Assembly (NCBI RefSeq): GCF_000158035.1
Contig: NZ_EQ973491.1
Span: 758,384 to 796,684 of the forward strand
DNA length: 38,301 nucleotides
Source: Bacteroides cellulosilyticus DSM 14838
Lineage (GTDB): Bacteria; Bacteroidota; Bacteroidia; Bacteroidales; Bacteroidaceae
Direction: 5' to 3'
Below, piece after piece: positions 24,044 to 33,113 of the stretch (the first letter of the stretch is position 1; each line of letters begins with the position of its first letter). Below the pieces are notes generated by a model, which was given only the letters and a program-made list of their open reading frames with translations, searched no databases and was not told the DNA's origin. Made by a program: the position numbers and the translations under genes.

Positions 24044-27000
24044 TTAGTTCTGTTGCTCAATCTTGTCACCGTCAGAAAAAGAAGACTTTTGCTGTTCTTC
24101 CATATAGGAGGTGGGGGGTACTCCGTATAATTCTTTAAAAGCGGTAGAAAAATATGCAATATTAGTAAAACCTGTAAGGCTAGCGACTTCAGTAATGTTA
24201 TGATATTGGTTTGCTAATAATGATGCCGCTTGTTTCAGACGAACATTGCGTATTAAGTCGCGGGTTGACTGGTTAGTTAGCTCTTTTAGCTTACGGTGCA
24301 AATGTACGCGACTGATACCTACTTCAGTTGCTATCATTTCAACATTCAAGTCAGGATTACCGAGATTGTCATTAATAACTTTCATCACTTTATTAAGCAG
24401 CCTGTCGTCAGGTGATTGGACTTTTAGTTTCTTCAACTTCTGTTCTTGCATCTGACTACCGCTGAAACTATTACGCAATACTTCTCTGCTCTTGATGAGG
24501 TTGATAGCCGTTTTTCTCAGTATTTCAATACTGAATGGTTTCACTATATATGCATCTGCTCCCATGTTTAAACCTTCCAGATTATCTTCCTCCCTTGATT
24601 TGGCCGTCAAGAGGATAATTGGTATATGGTTGATGGTTACGTTCTGCTTTATTTTTTTGCAAAGTGTCAATCCATCCATTTCAGGCATCATGATATCACT
24701 GATAATCAGATCAGGTTCTTTTTTTAGAATCATAGCAAGTGCTTCTTTTCCATTAGTACACTCGCTCATGTGGAAATCACTTGCCAATTCGCGACAGATG
24801 TATTTTCGTATTTCTTCATCATCTTCTACTACCAGGACACGATTCTTTGTTCTGGAACGTATTTTTTCGTCTTCTTCATCAACTGGAGAAGTGGGTAGGG
24901 CAGTTGTGATATGTACGGGAGAATTATTGTCAGTCGGGTTATTATCTATTTCTTCAGCGTTCAGATGTTCCTTGCCTAAAGGCAATCGTATAATAAAGCG
25001 GGAGCCTGGTTTCCCCTCATTATTTTCTGCTTCTATTGTACCGTGATGTAATTCTATTAATGAACGACTTAGATGCAATCCGATACCAGTACCTACATTA
25101 GAGTTATTGTGGCTGTTACGGATTTGATAGAAACGCTCAAAAATTCTTCCTATCTCTGCGGGGTCAATTCCGATGCCGCTATCTTCTATTATTATTTCAA
25201 AATAATGCTGTAAAGGGCAGGGAGCATTCATATCTTTACCGGTACGGAGATAAATATTGATTTTTCCGTTTTCCGGTGTAAATTTGAATGCATTGGAAAT
25301 AATGTTTAGGATAACTTTATCAAAATTCTTAGGATCTATCCATGCCTGTAAGTTTTCCATCTCTGTTTGAAAACAAAGAGTGATATGTTTGGCATTTGCC
25401 TGATATTCGAAGGTGTAGTATAAATCCCGGATGAAACCCACAATGTCAATCTCTTGAAATTTCAGTGACATTTGCCCTTTATCGATTTTCCGAATATCCA
25501 TCAGCTGGTTAACCAGGCGAAGAATACGTTCAGCATTCCTATAAATAGTATGATAGTTTTTTTGCCGTTCTCCATCTTTATCAGTAGAGATAAGCTTTTG
25601 CAGTGGGCTTATGATGAGAGACATCGGGGTACGTATCTCGTGGGATATATTGATGAAGAACTGTAATTTGGCTTCATTGATTTGCTCTGCGTGAATATGC
25701 TCTAATATCTCCTGACGGGCACGGTAACGATGGCGTACTTGGATGACGATGATATAGATGATAGCTATCAGCAATATCCCATACATTAGTTTGGCCCATC
25801 CGGATGCATACCATGCCGGGTCAATGGTGATACGTATTTCTTTAATATCAGAATAAGAGTCATTATCTTTTGCTTTTATCTGGAATGTATAGTCACCCGG
25901 ACTTAAGTTGCTGAATGATACTCGGTTGATTCCTTGTTGCAAACTAATCCAACTTGTATGGTTAATGCGATATATATAGGTAATTCGTTCCGGGCTGAAA
26001 AACTCCATGGCTGAAAATTCTATACTGAAAGAATTATCTTTGTGGGAAAGCTGGAAATGATCAGCATCCATTACTGCAGTAGTAACAATGTCTTTACCTC
26101 CTGATTCCATCCCTTTCTTTACCATTTTATCATGGATATAAAAGTCTGTGATCCGAATCTCAGGTTTTTTACTTGAGTTGGTTATTTCTGCTGGATTAAA
26201 ATAGGTGATACCGTTTGTTCCTCCAAAAATAAGTTCGCTTTGATGGTATGCAAAGCTAGCTCCTTTGCTGAATTCATTGCCTTGCAGTCCGTCACTTGCA
26301 TAGAAATTAATGAAACTTTGGTTTTTGGGGTTGAACCGACTGATTCCATAATTCGTACTGATCCAGAGATATCCATTCACATCTTCCTTGATTGCACATA
26401 TATAATTGCTCGGCAAACCATCTTCTATTGTATATTCGCGAATATCAAGACTTTTGGGATTGAGGTGTTTTAATCCTTTAGATGTTCCTATCCAGATGCT
26501 TCCATCACTACCCTCGTGAAGGGCATAGATTACGTCTCCATATAATATTCTCCTGTTTCTCAAAGGAGAAATGAAATCCATGGTTTTTATGTCCAGACAC
26601 CCTAAACCGTCATAAGTTCCTATGTACAGCTTGCCTTCACTTGTGTATAAGAGACTATTTATCCACGAATTGTGTAGCATATTAATTTTAGTCCAGTCGG
26701 TGTTGCTATTGGTAAGTATCGGGCATTGGACAATTTTCCTGGTATTTATATCCATGTAAAATAAGCCACCTCCCATAGTTCCTATCCACAATGTTTTATT
26801 ATCATCTTCTGCAAAGCAATATATGTTTTCTGTCAGGTTAGACGGCTGTGCCGATAACTTCAGATATTCGCAACGACCAGTTTGGGGATCCAATCGAGCC
26901 ATGCCGTGAAGGTAAGAGCCTATCCACAGATTGTAGTTAGAATCTTCGAAGATACTCATGATGGTTGCGGGAACAGAATGTGGGGCATCTGTAGGGACAA

Positions 27001-28156
27001 AGTGCGCTTTCAGTGTATTGTCTGGGGCAATTGCATAGATCCCGTCGTTGTCAGTACCTACCCAGAGAGTTCCGGTGTGATCTTTATATACTGACATGAC
27101 ACAGTTGGAACCAATTACATTATGTGCGGAAGATTTATAACCCATATACTTGAATTTATTTGTCGTAGCAGGTATAATCATTACTCCTTTTTGGAAAAAA
27201 GCTAACCATATATTTCCTATTTTGTCTTTCAGAATGGAATGTACTTTAGTCTTTTTCAGATTAAATGTAGTGACATTAAAATTGGCTTCCTTAATCTTTT
27301 GTTTTTGAGTATCATATATTTTCATTCCAGAACCATCGGTACCGATAAATATTTCATTCTGATCCCCAGGATATAGAATTTTAATAGGTAAATCAGGATT
27401 AGGAGTATATGTGAGAGGAGTAAATGTATCTGCTTTTTCATTATATATGAATAGTCCTCTCTTTAGACTACTTATATAAAGATTGCCCTGTTCGTCTTCG
27501 CACATACTTGAAACTGTATTTTTAGCTATGTCTTTGTCACCTGTATAGTGTTTGGATTGGTTGTTTTTATCAAAACGGAAGATACCATTATCACCTGTTG
27601 CTATCCATAAATTTCCTTTTTTATCTTCGTATGTATATATGATTAGATTGCTGGGGATAAATTGGCTTATTTGCTTGGCATTTATGCTGTCTCCCTTTGT
27701 TTCCAGTATAAACATGCTATGTCCTGAAGTACCTATTAGTATTTCTCCATTATTGCGTTCAAGTATTGTCGCTATATTGGGAGCTATTGGATCTCCACTG
27801 GAAAGATACATCGGAATGGTGGTAAAACTATCTGTTGCCCGATCATATATTTGTAGTCCGTTCAAGGATCCTATGAAGAAGCGCCCTTTTTTATCTTCGT
27901 ACAATGTACGTACATAGTCATTTAGTAGAGAGTGAGGATTATCTTTCTCATTTCTATAAACAGTGAATTTTGCACCGTCATATCGATTCAAGCCATCTTC
28001 TGTTGCAATCCATATTATGCCGTCGCGATCTTGATATAGTTTATTAAGCATACTGCTTGATAGGTCCTTATCAACCGTGAACATTTTCCCTTCTTGTCCA
28101 TGAAATGTGGTAGATAAGCATAAAAATAATAGGCATAAAATAAATGCAGTCTTCAT
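24044..28156 (-). CDS. Hybrid two-component system sensor/regulator (HTCS)
   Basis: A 1370-residue one-protein signalling system that senses an oligosaccharide in the periplasm and controls PUL genes. In order: signal peptide (about 1-20, TTFHG-QEG); a two-lobed periplasmic beta-propeller of regulator repeats (about 25-700: recurrent DGIIWIATEDGLNRYD, GNLWIATGDNGIFRFD); a Y_Y_Y domain (about 715-785); one membrane helix (about 790-810); a histidine kinase with FFINISHEIRTP (His 839), NIISNAFKF, DSGIGI and GTGIGL boxes; a receiver domain with phospho-acceptor in LIISDIMMPEMDG (Asp 1154) and the Lys of VKPF; and an AraC-type helix-turn-helix (about 1260-1360). All catalytic residues looked for are present. 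It lies between the two xylan operons, and direct repeats about 21 bp apart precede both. In known xylan loci such regulators bind linear xylo-oligosaccharides; this ligand is inferred. Confidence 0.96.
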   Translation of the reverse strand: MKTAFILCLLFLCLSTTFHGQEGKMFTVDKDLSSSMLNKLYQDRDGIIWIATEDGLNRYDGAKFTVYRNEKDNPHSLLNDYVRTLYEDKKGRFFIGSLNGLQIYDRATDSFTTIPMYLSSGDPIAPNIATILERNNGEILIGTSGHSMFILETKGDSINAKQISQFIPSNLIIYTYEDKKGNLWIATGDNGIFRFDKNNQSKHYTGDKDIAKNTVSSMCEDEQGNLYISSLKRGLFIYNEKADTFTPLTYTPNPDLPIKILYPGDQNEIFIGTDGSGMKIYDTQKQKIKEANFNVTTFNLKKTKVHSILKDKIGNIWLAFFQKGVMIIPATTNKFKYMGYKSSAHNVIGSNCVMSVYKDHTGTLWVGTDNDGIYAIAPDNTLKAHFVPTDAPHSVPATIMSIFEDSNYNLWIGSYLHGMARLDPQTGRCEYLKLSAQPSNLTENIYCFAEDDNKTLWIGTMGGGLFYMDINTRKIVQCPILTNSNTDWTKINMLHNSWINSLLYTSEGKLYIGTYDGLGCLDIKTMDFISPLRNRRILYGDVIYALHEGSDGSIWIGTSKGLKHLNPKSLDIREYTIEDGLPSNYICAIKEDVNGYLWISTNYGISRFNPKNQSFINFYASDGLQGNEFSKGASFAYHQSELIFGGTNGITYFNPAEITNSSKKPEIRITDFYIHDKMVKKGMESGGKDIVTTAVMDADHFQLSHKDNSFSIEFSAMEFFSPERITYIYRINHTSWISLQQGINRVSFSNLSPGDYTFQIKAKDNDSYSDIKEIRITIDPAWYASGWAKLMYGILLIAIIYIIVIQVRHRYRARQEILEHIHAEQINEAKLQFFINISHEIRTPMSLIISPLQKLISTDKDGERQKNYHTIYRNAERILRLVNQLMDIRKIDKGQMSLKFQEIDIVGFIRDLYYTFEYQANAKHITLCFQTEMENLQAWIDPKNFDKVILNIISNAFKFTPENGKINIYLRTGKDMNAPCPLQHYFEIIIEDSGIGIDPAEIGRIFERFYQIRNSHNNSNVGTGIGLHLSRSLIELHHGTIEAENNEGKPGSRFIIRLPLGKEHLNAEEIDNNPTDNNSPVHITTALPTSPVDEEDEKIRSRTKNRVLVVEDDEEIRKYICRELASDFHMSECTNGKEALAMILKKEPDLIISDIMMPEMDGLTLCKKIKQNVTINHIPIILLTAKSREEDNLEGLNMGADAYIVKPFSIEILRKTAINLIKSREVLRNSFSGSQMQEQKLKKLKVQSPDDRLLNKVMKVINDNLGNPDLNVEMIATEVGISRVHLHRKLKELTNQSTRDLIRNVRLKQAASLLANQYHNITEVASLTGFTNIAYFSTAFKELYGVPPTSYMEEQQKSSFSDGDKIEQQN

Positions 28157-28176
28157 AGTTATTAATTTTATGCTTG

Positions 28177-28184
28177 CAAATATA
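28177..28184 (-). promoter_or_regulatory. -7 box of the HTCS gene
   Basis: On the minus strand TATATTTG followed by C matches TAnnTTTGY exactly, 20 bases before the HTCS start codon. There is no TTTG at the expected -33 distance, which fits a weak constitutive promoter for a regulator. Confidence 0.5.
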
Positions 28185-28246
28185 CTTAATATCCGCTATA
28201 TTTCCTTTTAAAATATGAACTTATATGTCGAATTTCTTATTCAGAG

Positions 28247-28278
28247 TTTGCGGGGCTTTTATGTTTTTACTAATTTTG
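28247..28278 (+). promoter_or_regulatory. Bacteroides-type promoter of the alpha/beta hydrolase gene
   Basis: TTTG (28247-28250), exactly 20 bases, then TAATTTTG (28271-28278): both boxes match the Bacteroidetes primary sigma factor consensus with ideal spacing. It lies 54 bases before the start codon at 28333 and diverges from the HTCS promoter. This is the best consensus promoter I found in the window, and it shows no ATGTARY half-sites nearby, so expression may not depend on xylan. Confidence 0.78.
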
Positions 28279-28332
28279 AATTACGGTGTAAATGATAGAT
28301 ACCACGTCAATTGAAAAGTAACGAATGGGAAG

Positions 28333-29115
28333 ATGAAGAAGAGAGAAACTAATGAGCAGATGGAGAGAGAACAACCGTGTTATTATCCAAGGGAAGGTGC
28401 GAGTACTATTGTTGTTTTTATACATGGCATAGTGGAAGGACCGGATCAGTTTCTGGGTTTAATGAAACGAAGTTCCGAACTGGGTTTTGCTGCTTCTTCT
28501 TTGTTATTACCGGGACATGGCGGAACAGGGGAGGAGTTTGCACGCAGTAACAGGCAGCAGTGGCTGGAATATGTCAATGCGGAAATAGCTCGTTATAAGA
28601 AAAACTATAATTCGATTATTTTGGTTGGGCATTCTATGGGAAGTCTTTTATCGTTTCTTACTTATATGGAAAGTCCGGAGCAAATAATAGGCATAGTAGC
28701 TATAGATACCCCTTTATATGTGAGGGTTAAGGGTAGAGCTCTCAGAAATAATCTGAAAGTAGGCTTCTGCAAAGAAATTCCGGAAACTGATCCTGCTCAT
28801 GCTCTATTGAAGGCGAGTAGTGTAGCTCCTTGTTCCATACTCACTTATTTGAGTTGGGCACCGAGAATGATTGACTTGTTTTGTTTGATGAAGAAAACAA
28901 GAGAGGTACTACCACAGGTCTCTATTCCTACATTGGTCTTTCATGCAGATGATGATGAATTGGTAAGTGCTTCCAGTGTAAAGTGCTTCGAGAGAACAAT
29001 TCCGGAGAAGTACTTACAACTTGTTCACTTAAAAGAGTCAACTCATTTTTTTTATGGAAATGCGGACTGGGATTTGCTTTATTATACTTTTAGCCACTTT
29101 TTACAATCCTGTTAG
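28333..29115 (+). CDS. Cytoplasmic alpha/beta hydrolase (carboxylesterase / monoglyceride-lipase-like)
   Basis: A 260-residue serine hydrolase without signal peptide. The pattern VVFIHGIVEGPDQF, then LLLPGHGGTG, the nucleophile elbow GHSMG (Ser 101), the acid in FHADDDELV and the His in KESTHFFYG fits the Ser-aminopeptidase/monoacylglycerol lipase group of alpha/beta hydrolases. Substrate is unknown: candidates are intracellular deacylation of imported esterified sugars or ordinary lipid ester metabolism. It stands alone between two regulators, transcribed from its own promoter (28247-28278). Its stop codon overlaps the stop codon of the convergent regulator gene (TTAG at 29112-29115), so neither gene has a terminator of its own at this end. 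Confidence 0.85.
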   Translation: MKKRETNEQMEREQPCYYPREGASTIVVFIHGIVEGPDQFLGLMKRSSELGFAASSLLLPGHGGTGEEFARSNRQQWLEYVNAEIARYKKNYNSIILVGHSMGSLLSFLTYMESPEQIIGIVAIDTPLYVRVKGRALRNNLKVGFCKEIPETDPAHALLKASSVAPCSILTYLSWAPRMIDLFCLMKKTREVLPQVSIPTLVFHADDDELVSASSVKCFERTIPEKYLQLVHLKESTHFFYGNADWDLLYYTFSHFLQSC

Positions 29116-32006
29116 AAGTTTTGCAAAAACTTCGACAGGCTCTCTTCCCGTGACAAACCTAATTTCTTTCTAAGCCTGTATCGTGCTGATTCCATACCCC
29201 GTTCCGATAGATTGAATAGTGGTGCAACTTCTTTGGTGATTAAATCCATACGGATATATGCGGCTAATTTTAATTCGCTGGATGTAAGATCGGGATAACG
29301 TTCTTTCAGGCGGCTGAGAAAGTTATTGTGTACGATGTTGAAGTTATTTTCCAACTTTTGCCAGTTATCTTCGTCTTCGATATTGGCATGTACTTTCTCC
29401 AGAAGTCTGTTCAATTTACGCAAGGCGTCTTTGGTCTGTTCTTTACGCAGATAGGCAGAAATTTTCTGGAGTTCGTCTTGCATGAAAGTGAAAATTTCCT
29501 GCTTCTGAATTACATAGAACATGGAATTTGAGAGTTCCTGGCTCTTTAATAATAACTCTTGTTGAAGCTTGTTATTTTCCAGTTCAACTATCCTCTTTTC
29601 CTGTGCAAGAGCTTCCTCTTTTAGTTTGAATTCCCGTTTAAGGCTTTCTTCCTTCAGTTCATCCAGACGTTTTTGGTGTTGCTTGTTGAATCTCTGGTTC
29701 AATAGTTTATAGATTCCATATCCGAGTGCAACAAGGAGAAGTACGTACATGATGTAAGCATAAATACTTCTATACCAGGGTGGAAGAATTCTGAGATGAA
29801 TTTCTTCTACTTCCGTCTGGTGGGTATGATGATTGTAGGCACGTATAAGGAAGGTATAATTTCCTTCTTTCAGTCCAGTATATTCTTTTATGCCTGAAGC
29901 GTTCAATGCCAGCATTTGTTCATCCAGCCCTTTTAGCTGAACGGAATAAGTGATTTTATCATAAGAATTAGTATTCGGATTCATTTCAAACCGATATGAA
30001 GCATCCGGCCGATATTTTCTTAGGATAGTCTGATGTTGTTTGTCAGTTGGAAAGCCATTGTAGAAATAAGAATCTATTTCTTCATTGCTGGAAGAGATTA
30101 TTACTTTTTTAATCAGGAACTTGTAACTGTTGGAGAGGGATGACAATGAATCTGTAGTGATACGATAAAGACTGAAACCATCCAGAGTGCTGATAATACA
30201 AGTAGCCGAGTCCACTCTGTTGATACTTTCGAAGGTACCCATCAGATTGTTTTGTAAACGGGTGGTACTGACAGAATCTGTTATATAATCATGCGGAGTA
30301 ATATAATTGATTTTCAGTTTACCGGACTGCATATACCATACACAACTGTTTTCTTCATTGCTGACTACACGAAGATAATCTCTGTTACCTATACGCTGAT
30401 TCCATTCTTCGGATAATTCGAATTCCTGCCTGATGGAGTTATAACGATAGATACCGGAATCTGTTGTGAAGTAAACACGGCCTTTGTCTTTAAACAGATT
30501 GGTCTGGTAAGAGTTATTCTGATTCGGATAATGCTGGCAGGATACTACTTTACTATATTCCGAATTCAACTTGATGGCACTCAGACCTGTTCCATGAAAT
30601 ATCCACCAAATATCATCAGATTCATCATATTCTACATAGCGTACCGAGAGATTAAAACCTTTTATTTTCCGTGTGGATATCCAGCGAGGTGCAGACTCCG
30701 TGTCTTTGTTTTCTAATAAAACCAATCCGGTGTAGCTTCCTGCCAGCACTTTGGATTTATTTTCTCCGACCGGTGTAAAGTTCCAAAAGCCATTTTCACC
30801 TATCAGGGGGATGGCCGTTCCTTCCTCAATCATAAAGGCTCCATTATTGTGACCGCAGAACAGAGTTTTTCCAATGGCGGTCAGATTCCAGACTTGTCCA
30901 TCGGCATTTTTTACGGGACGGAGAGCCAGGTGGCGGATGTCTTTGATAGGCCAGGGGCTATAATATAATCCCTGATTCGTTCCGAAATAGATGTATCCAT
31001 TATGAATAATTGACGCGTAGCCTACTCCGTAATTCTGGTTTCCGGTATAGAGGTTTGATAATGGGCTGTTGGTTTCCAGATAACTGATGCCATTGTCAAG
31101 TCCCAACCATATATTATCTCCTTCGGTCACGTTCAGACTCAGTACGGAATTGTTTTGCAGGCCCGACCGAATATCATATTGCTCAATCTCTCCTGTAGGA
31201 ATATCTGCAATAATCAGTCCGCTCTTAATCGTCCCGATATAAATCTTGTCATCCTTTATTTCTGCGCAATACAGCTGACTGGATTTGAGTAACGGATCAT
31301 TTTGAGTGATGAGCGGAACAGTTGTTGAATTGTCATAGATATAAATGCCATGATATTCAGTTATCAGTAATAGCTTTTGATCCTGATAGGGGAGTATTTC
31401 GCTGATATGGTAGTTACTGATCTTTTCCGTACTTGCCAACGGTATAAATAACTGTCCGGTTTGCAGAAATACCCCCGCGTTTTCCTTGAACACATATAAA
31501 TTTCCGTTTATATTGGCGGAGCAGAGCATACGTTCCTTACTTTGGATAACAGTAATTTCATCGTTCGTAAGTTTGAATATATGGTTGTAGGATACAAAAT
31601 AGATGCTATGATCTATGCAATAGATATCCCATACATCACTGAAATTGCGATACTTGTCTTCCAGACTGTCGGATAAGGAATGATAGTGCATAGCTCCCTT
31701 TTCGTCTGGCGAGAAATAACCGAAATTATTGAATGCTCCTACATAGATACGTTCCTTGCCGTCATGGTAAGCCGTCCGGATAATCATGCCATTGCTGAAC
31801 AGATGCCATGAGTAACCATCGAACTGTAGTAACCCTGAGTTGTTGGCTGCATAAATCCAGCCGTTGTTGTCACGGGTGATTGTCCAATTCTGCGTGCCCC
31901 CACCATATTCCATACGACTGATGTTATTGATATAAGGTAACCAGTTCTTTATGGAGTATATATGAACGGAGAAGATGAGTAATAACAATGTCAGTGTGTA
32001 TTTCAT
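29112..32006 (-). CDS. Membrane-spanning sensor-regulator: beta-propeller, Y_Y_Y domain and LuxR-type HTH
   Basis: A 964-residue one-component regulator with no kinase or receiver. It begins with a signal peptide or anchor (about 1-20), followed by a periplasmic propeller (about 25-640: NNGWIYAANNSGLLQFDGYS, IYVGAFNNFGYFSPDE), a Y_Y_Y domain (about 650-745, ending LKEGNYTFLIRAYN) and one membrane helix (about 749-770). A long Lys/Glu-rich coiled coil runs to about residue 850, and the C-terminal helix-turn-helix is of the LuxR/GerE type (LTSSELKLAAYIRMDLITKE ... ESARYRLRKKLGLSREE). Signal would pass from periplasm to DNA within one protein or dimer. It is the last gene of the minus-strand GH26-MFS-GH43-GH26 operon, 30 bases after the previous stop, so it is cotranscribed with its likely targets, allowing positive feedback. 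Ligand unknown. Confidence 0.9.
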   Translation of the reverse strand: MKYTLTLLLLIFSVHIYSIKNWLPYINNISRMEYGGGTQNWTITRDNNGWIYAANNSGLLQFDGYSWHLFSNGMIIRTAYHDGKERIYVGAFNNFGYFSPDEKGAMHYHSLSDSLEDKYRNFSDVWDIYCIDHSIYFVSYNHIFKLTNDEITVIQSKERMLCSANINGNLYVFKENAGVFLQTGQLFIPLASTEKISNYHISEILPYQDQKLLLITEYHGIYIYDNSTTVPLITQNDPLLKSSQLYCAEIKDDKIYIGTIKSGLIIADIPTGEIEQYDIRSGLQNNSVLSLNVTEGDNIWLGLDNGISYLETNSPLSNLYTGNQNYGVGYASIIHNGYIYFGTNQGLYYSPWPIKDIRHLALRPVKNADGQVWNLTAIGKTLFCGHNNGAFMIEEGTAIPLIGENGFWNFTPVGENKSKVLAGSYTGLVLLENKDTESAPRWISTRKIKGFNLSVRYVEYDESDDIWWIFHGTGLSAIKLNSEYSKVVSCQHYPNQNNSYQTNLFKDKGRVYFTTDSGIYRYNSIRQEFELSEEWNQRIGNRDYLRVVSNEENSCVWYMQSGKLKINYITPHDYITDSVSTTRLQNNLMGTFESINRVDSATCIISTLDGFSLYRITTDSLSSLSNSYKFLIKKVIISSSNEEIDSYFYNGFPTDKQHQTILRKYRPDASYRFEMNPNTNSYDKITYSVQLKGLDEQMLALNASGIKEYTGLKEGNYTFLIRAYNHHTHQTEVEEIHLRILPPWYRSIYAYIMYVLLLVALGYGIYKLLNQRFNKQHQKRLDELKEESLKREFKLKEEALAQEKRIVELENNKLQQELLLKSQELSNSMFYVIQKQEIFTFMQDELQKISAYLRKEQTKDALRKLNRLLEKVHANIEDEDNWQKLENNFNIVHNNFLSRLKERYPDLTSSELKLAAYIRMDLITKEVAPLFNLSERGMESARYRLRKKLGLSREESLSKFLQNF

Positions 32007-32036
32007 TTCAGCCTCTTTTGCTCCAAAAATATAAAT

Positions 32037-33095
32037 TTATTCAATATGAGCTATCGGTTCATGGATATATCTTTCCGTTTTCATTTTCTCTTTCCACTTC
32101 ACCGTGATGTCCGGATTGATCTGTAATCGTGCATCTATCTTGCTGAAAATCACCGTATCTCCTTGCCACATTGCTTCTGAAGGCCAATCTGCATTGATGT
32201 ATGAAAATGCTTTCACGACATCCGGATTACTCTCCACCGTATTGAACAGTTCCTTGTACCAGGTACTCCAGGCACGATTGGCCTGTTCCGGATTGGAAAG
32301 GCGTAACTCGGAAGCTACAACTCCTTTTTCCTGAAACATAGGAGTAGATTCCGCAATAAAGAGCGGCTTGCCATGTTTGCGAGCCAGGTCTATCATAGCC
32401 TGGCAACGCCCCTGGGCAAACTGGCTGTATGCAAACCAATCTACATATTCATCACCGGGGTAATATTGATAAAGTTCGTCCATACTGCTGTTGCCTCCGG
32501 TGGATTGCCAAACATAAGCTACATTGGATATGTTCAGTGAATCGAATAGGGTATGGATACGGCGGAAAGCTGTAATGTAAGCTTCCGGTTGATAGTGATT
32601 CCAGGCATGCCCGTCGAATTCATAGCCGATGCGCAGAAATACTCTTCGGGGGGCAATGTTTTGTATCCATTCTCCCAAGCGAATGATATAGCTGTCATGT
32701 TCCCCGCTGGCTACTTTTTCTTCATGGTTTACTAATTCAAGACCGATGGCTACGTCACAGTCTTTAAGCAGGGGAGATGCAAGTTGTGCGTCCGCAAAGC
32801 AATTGCCTGCCCCCCAATTGGCATTCGATGTAAGCCCGTCAAGTCCCTGGTAAGTATATCCGTAAGATACATCTCCCGGACGGATGTTGGTATAGATGGT
32901 TATACCTGCCGGAGTTCCGAAGAAGTTAACATATCCTTCTTTCCCTTCTATACCGCCTATTGCTTCCATATCCTGACCGATGAAAACCAGGCACTTGCCG
33001 TCTTCCGGCTCGAACTTGGCATAGTTTACGGAAGACTTCTTGTTTGTACAAGCTATAGCACAAAGAACTATAGCGAGATAAAATAGCTTTTTCAT
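32037..33095 (-). CDS. GH26-like lipoprotein glycoside hydrolase (copy 1)
   Basis: A 352-residue lipoprotein (lipobox AIAC, Cys 16) with GH26 clan-A features: the acid/base in FLRIGYEFDG (Glu 159) and the nucleophile in PLFIAEST (Glu 249), plus YVWQS and PGDEYVDWFAYS between them. GH26 includes beta-mannanases, beta-1,3-xylanases and some mixed-linkage glucanases. Mannanases usually have His before the acid/base Glu and a Trp pair soon after; here it is Tyr-Glu-Phe-Asp, so a mannanase is less likely. A closely similar protein is encoded at 36034-37116, with the same EPEDGKC.VFIGQD start of the domain. It is 18 bases downstream of the GH43 gene. Activity on a xylose polymer is inferred from that neighbour. 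Confidence 0.85.
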   Translation of the reverse strand: MKKLFYLAIVLCAIACTNKKSSVNYAKFEPEDGKCLVFIGQDMEAIGGIEGKEGYVNFFGTPAGITIYTNIRPGDVSYGYTYQGLDGLTSNANWGAGNCFADAQLASPLLKDCDVAIGLELVNHEEKVASGEHDSYIIRLGEWIQNIAPRRVFLRIGYEFDGHAWNHYQPEAYITAFRRIHTLFDSLNISNVAYVWQSTGGNSSMDELYQYYPGDEYVDWFAYSQFAQGRCQAMIDLARKHGKPLFIAESTPMFQEKGVVASELRLSNPEQANRAWSTWYKELFNTVESNPDVVKAFSYINADWPSEAMWQGDTVIFSKIDARLQINPDITVKWKEKMKTERYIHEPIAHIE

Positions 33096-33113
33096 ATAGC
33101 AAATTAATAGAGT

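Noticed and set aside
28157..28332. Search for ATGTARY half-sites between the HTCS and hydrolase genes (autoregulation)
   Set aside because: No ladder with 20-21 bp spacing is present, so autoregulation by the same operator is not supported.
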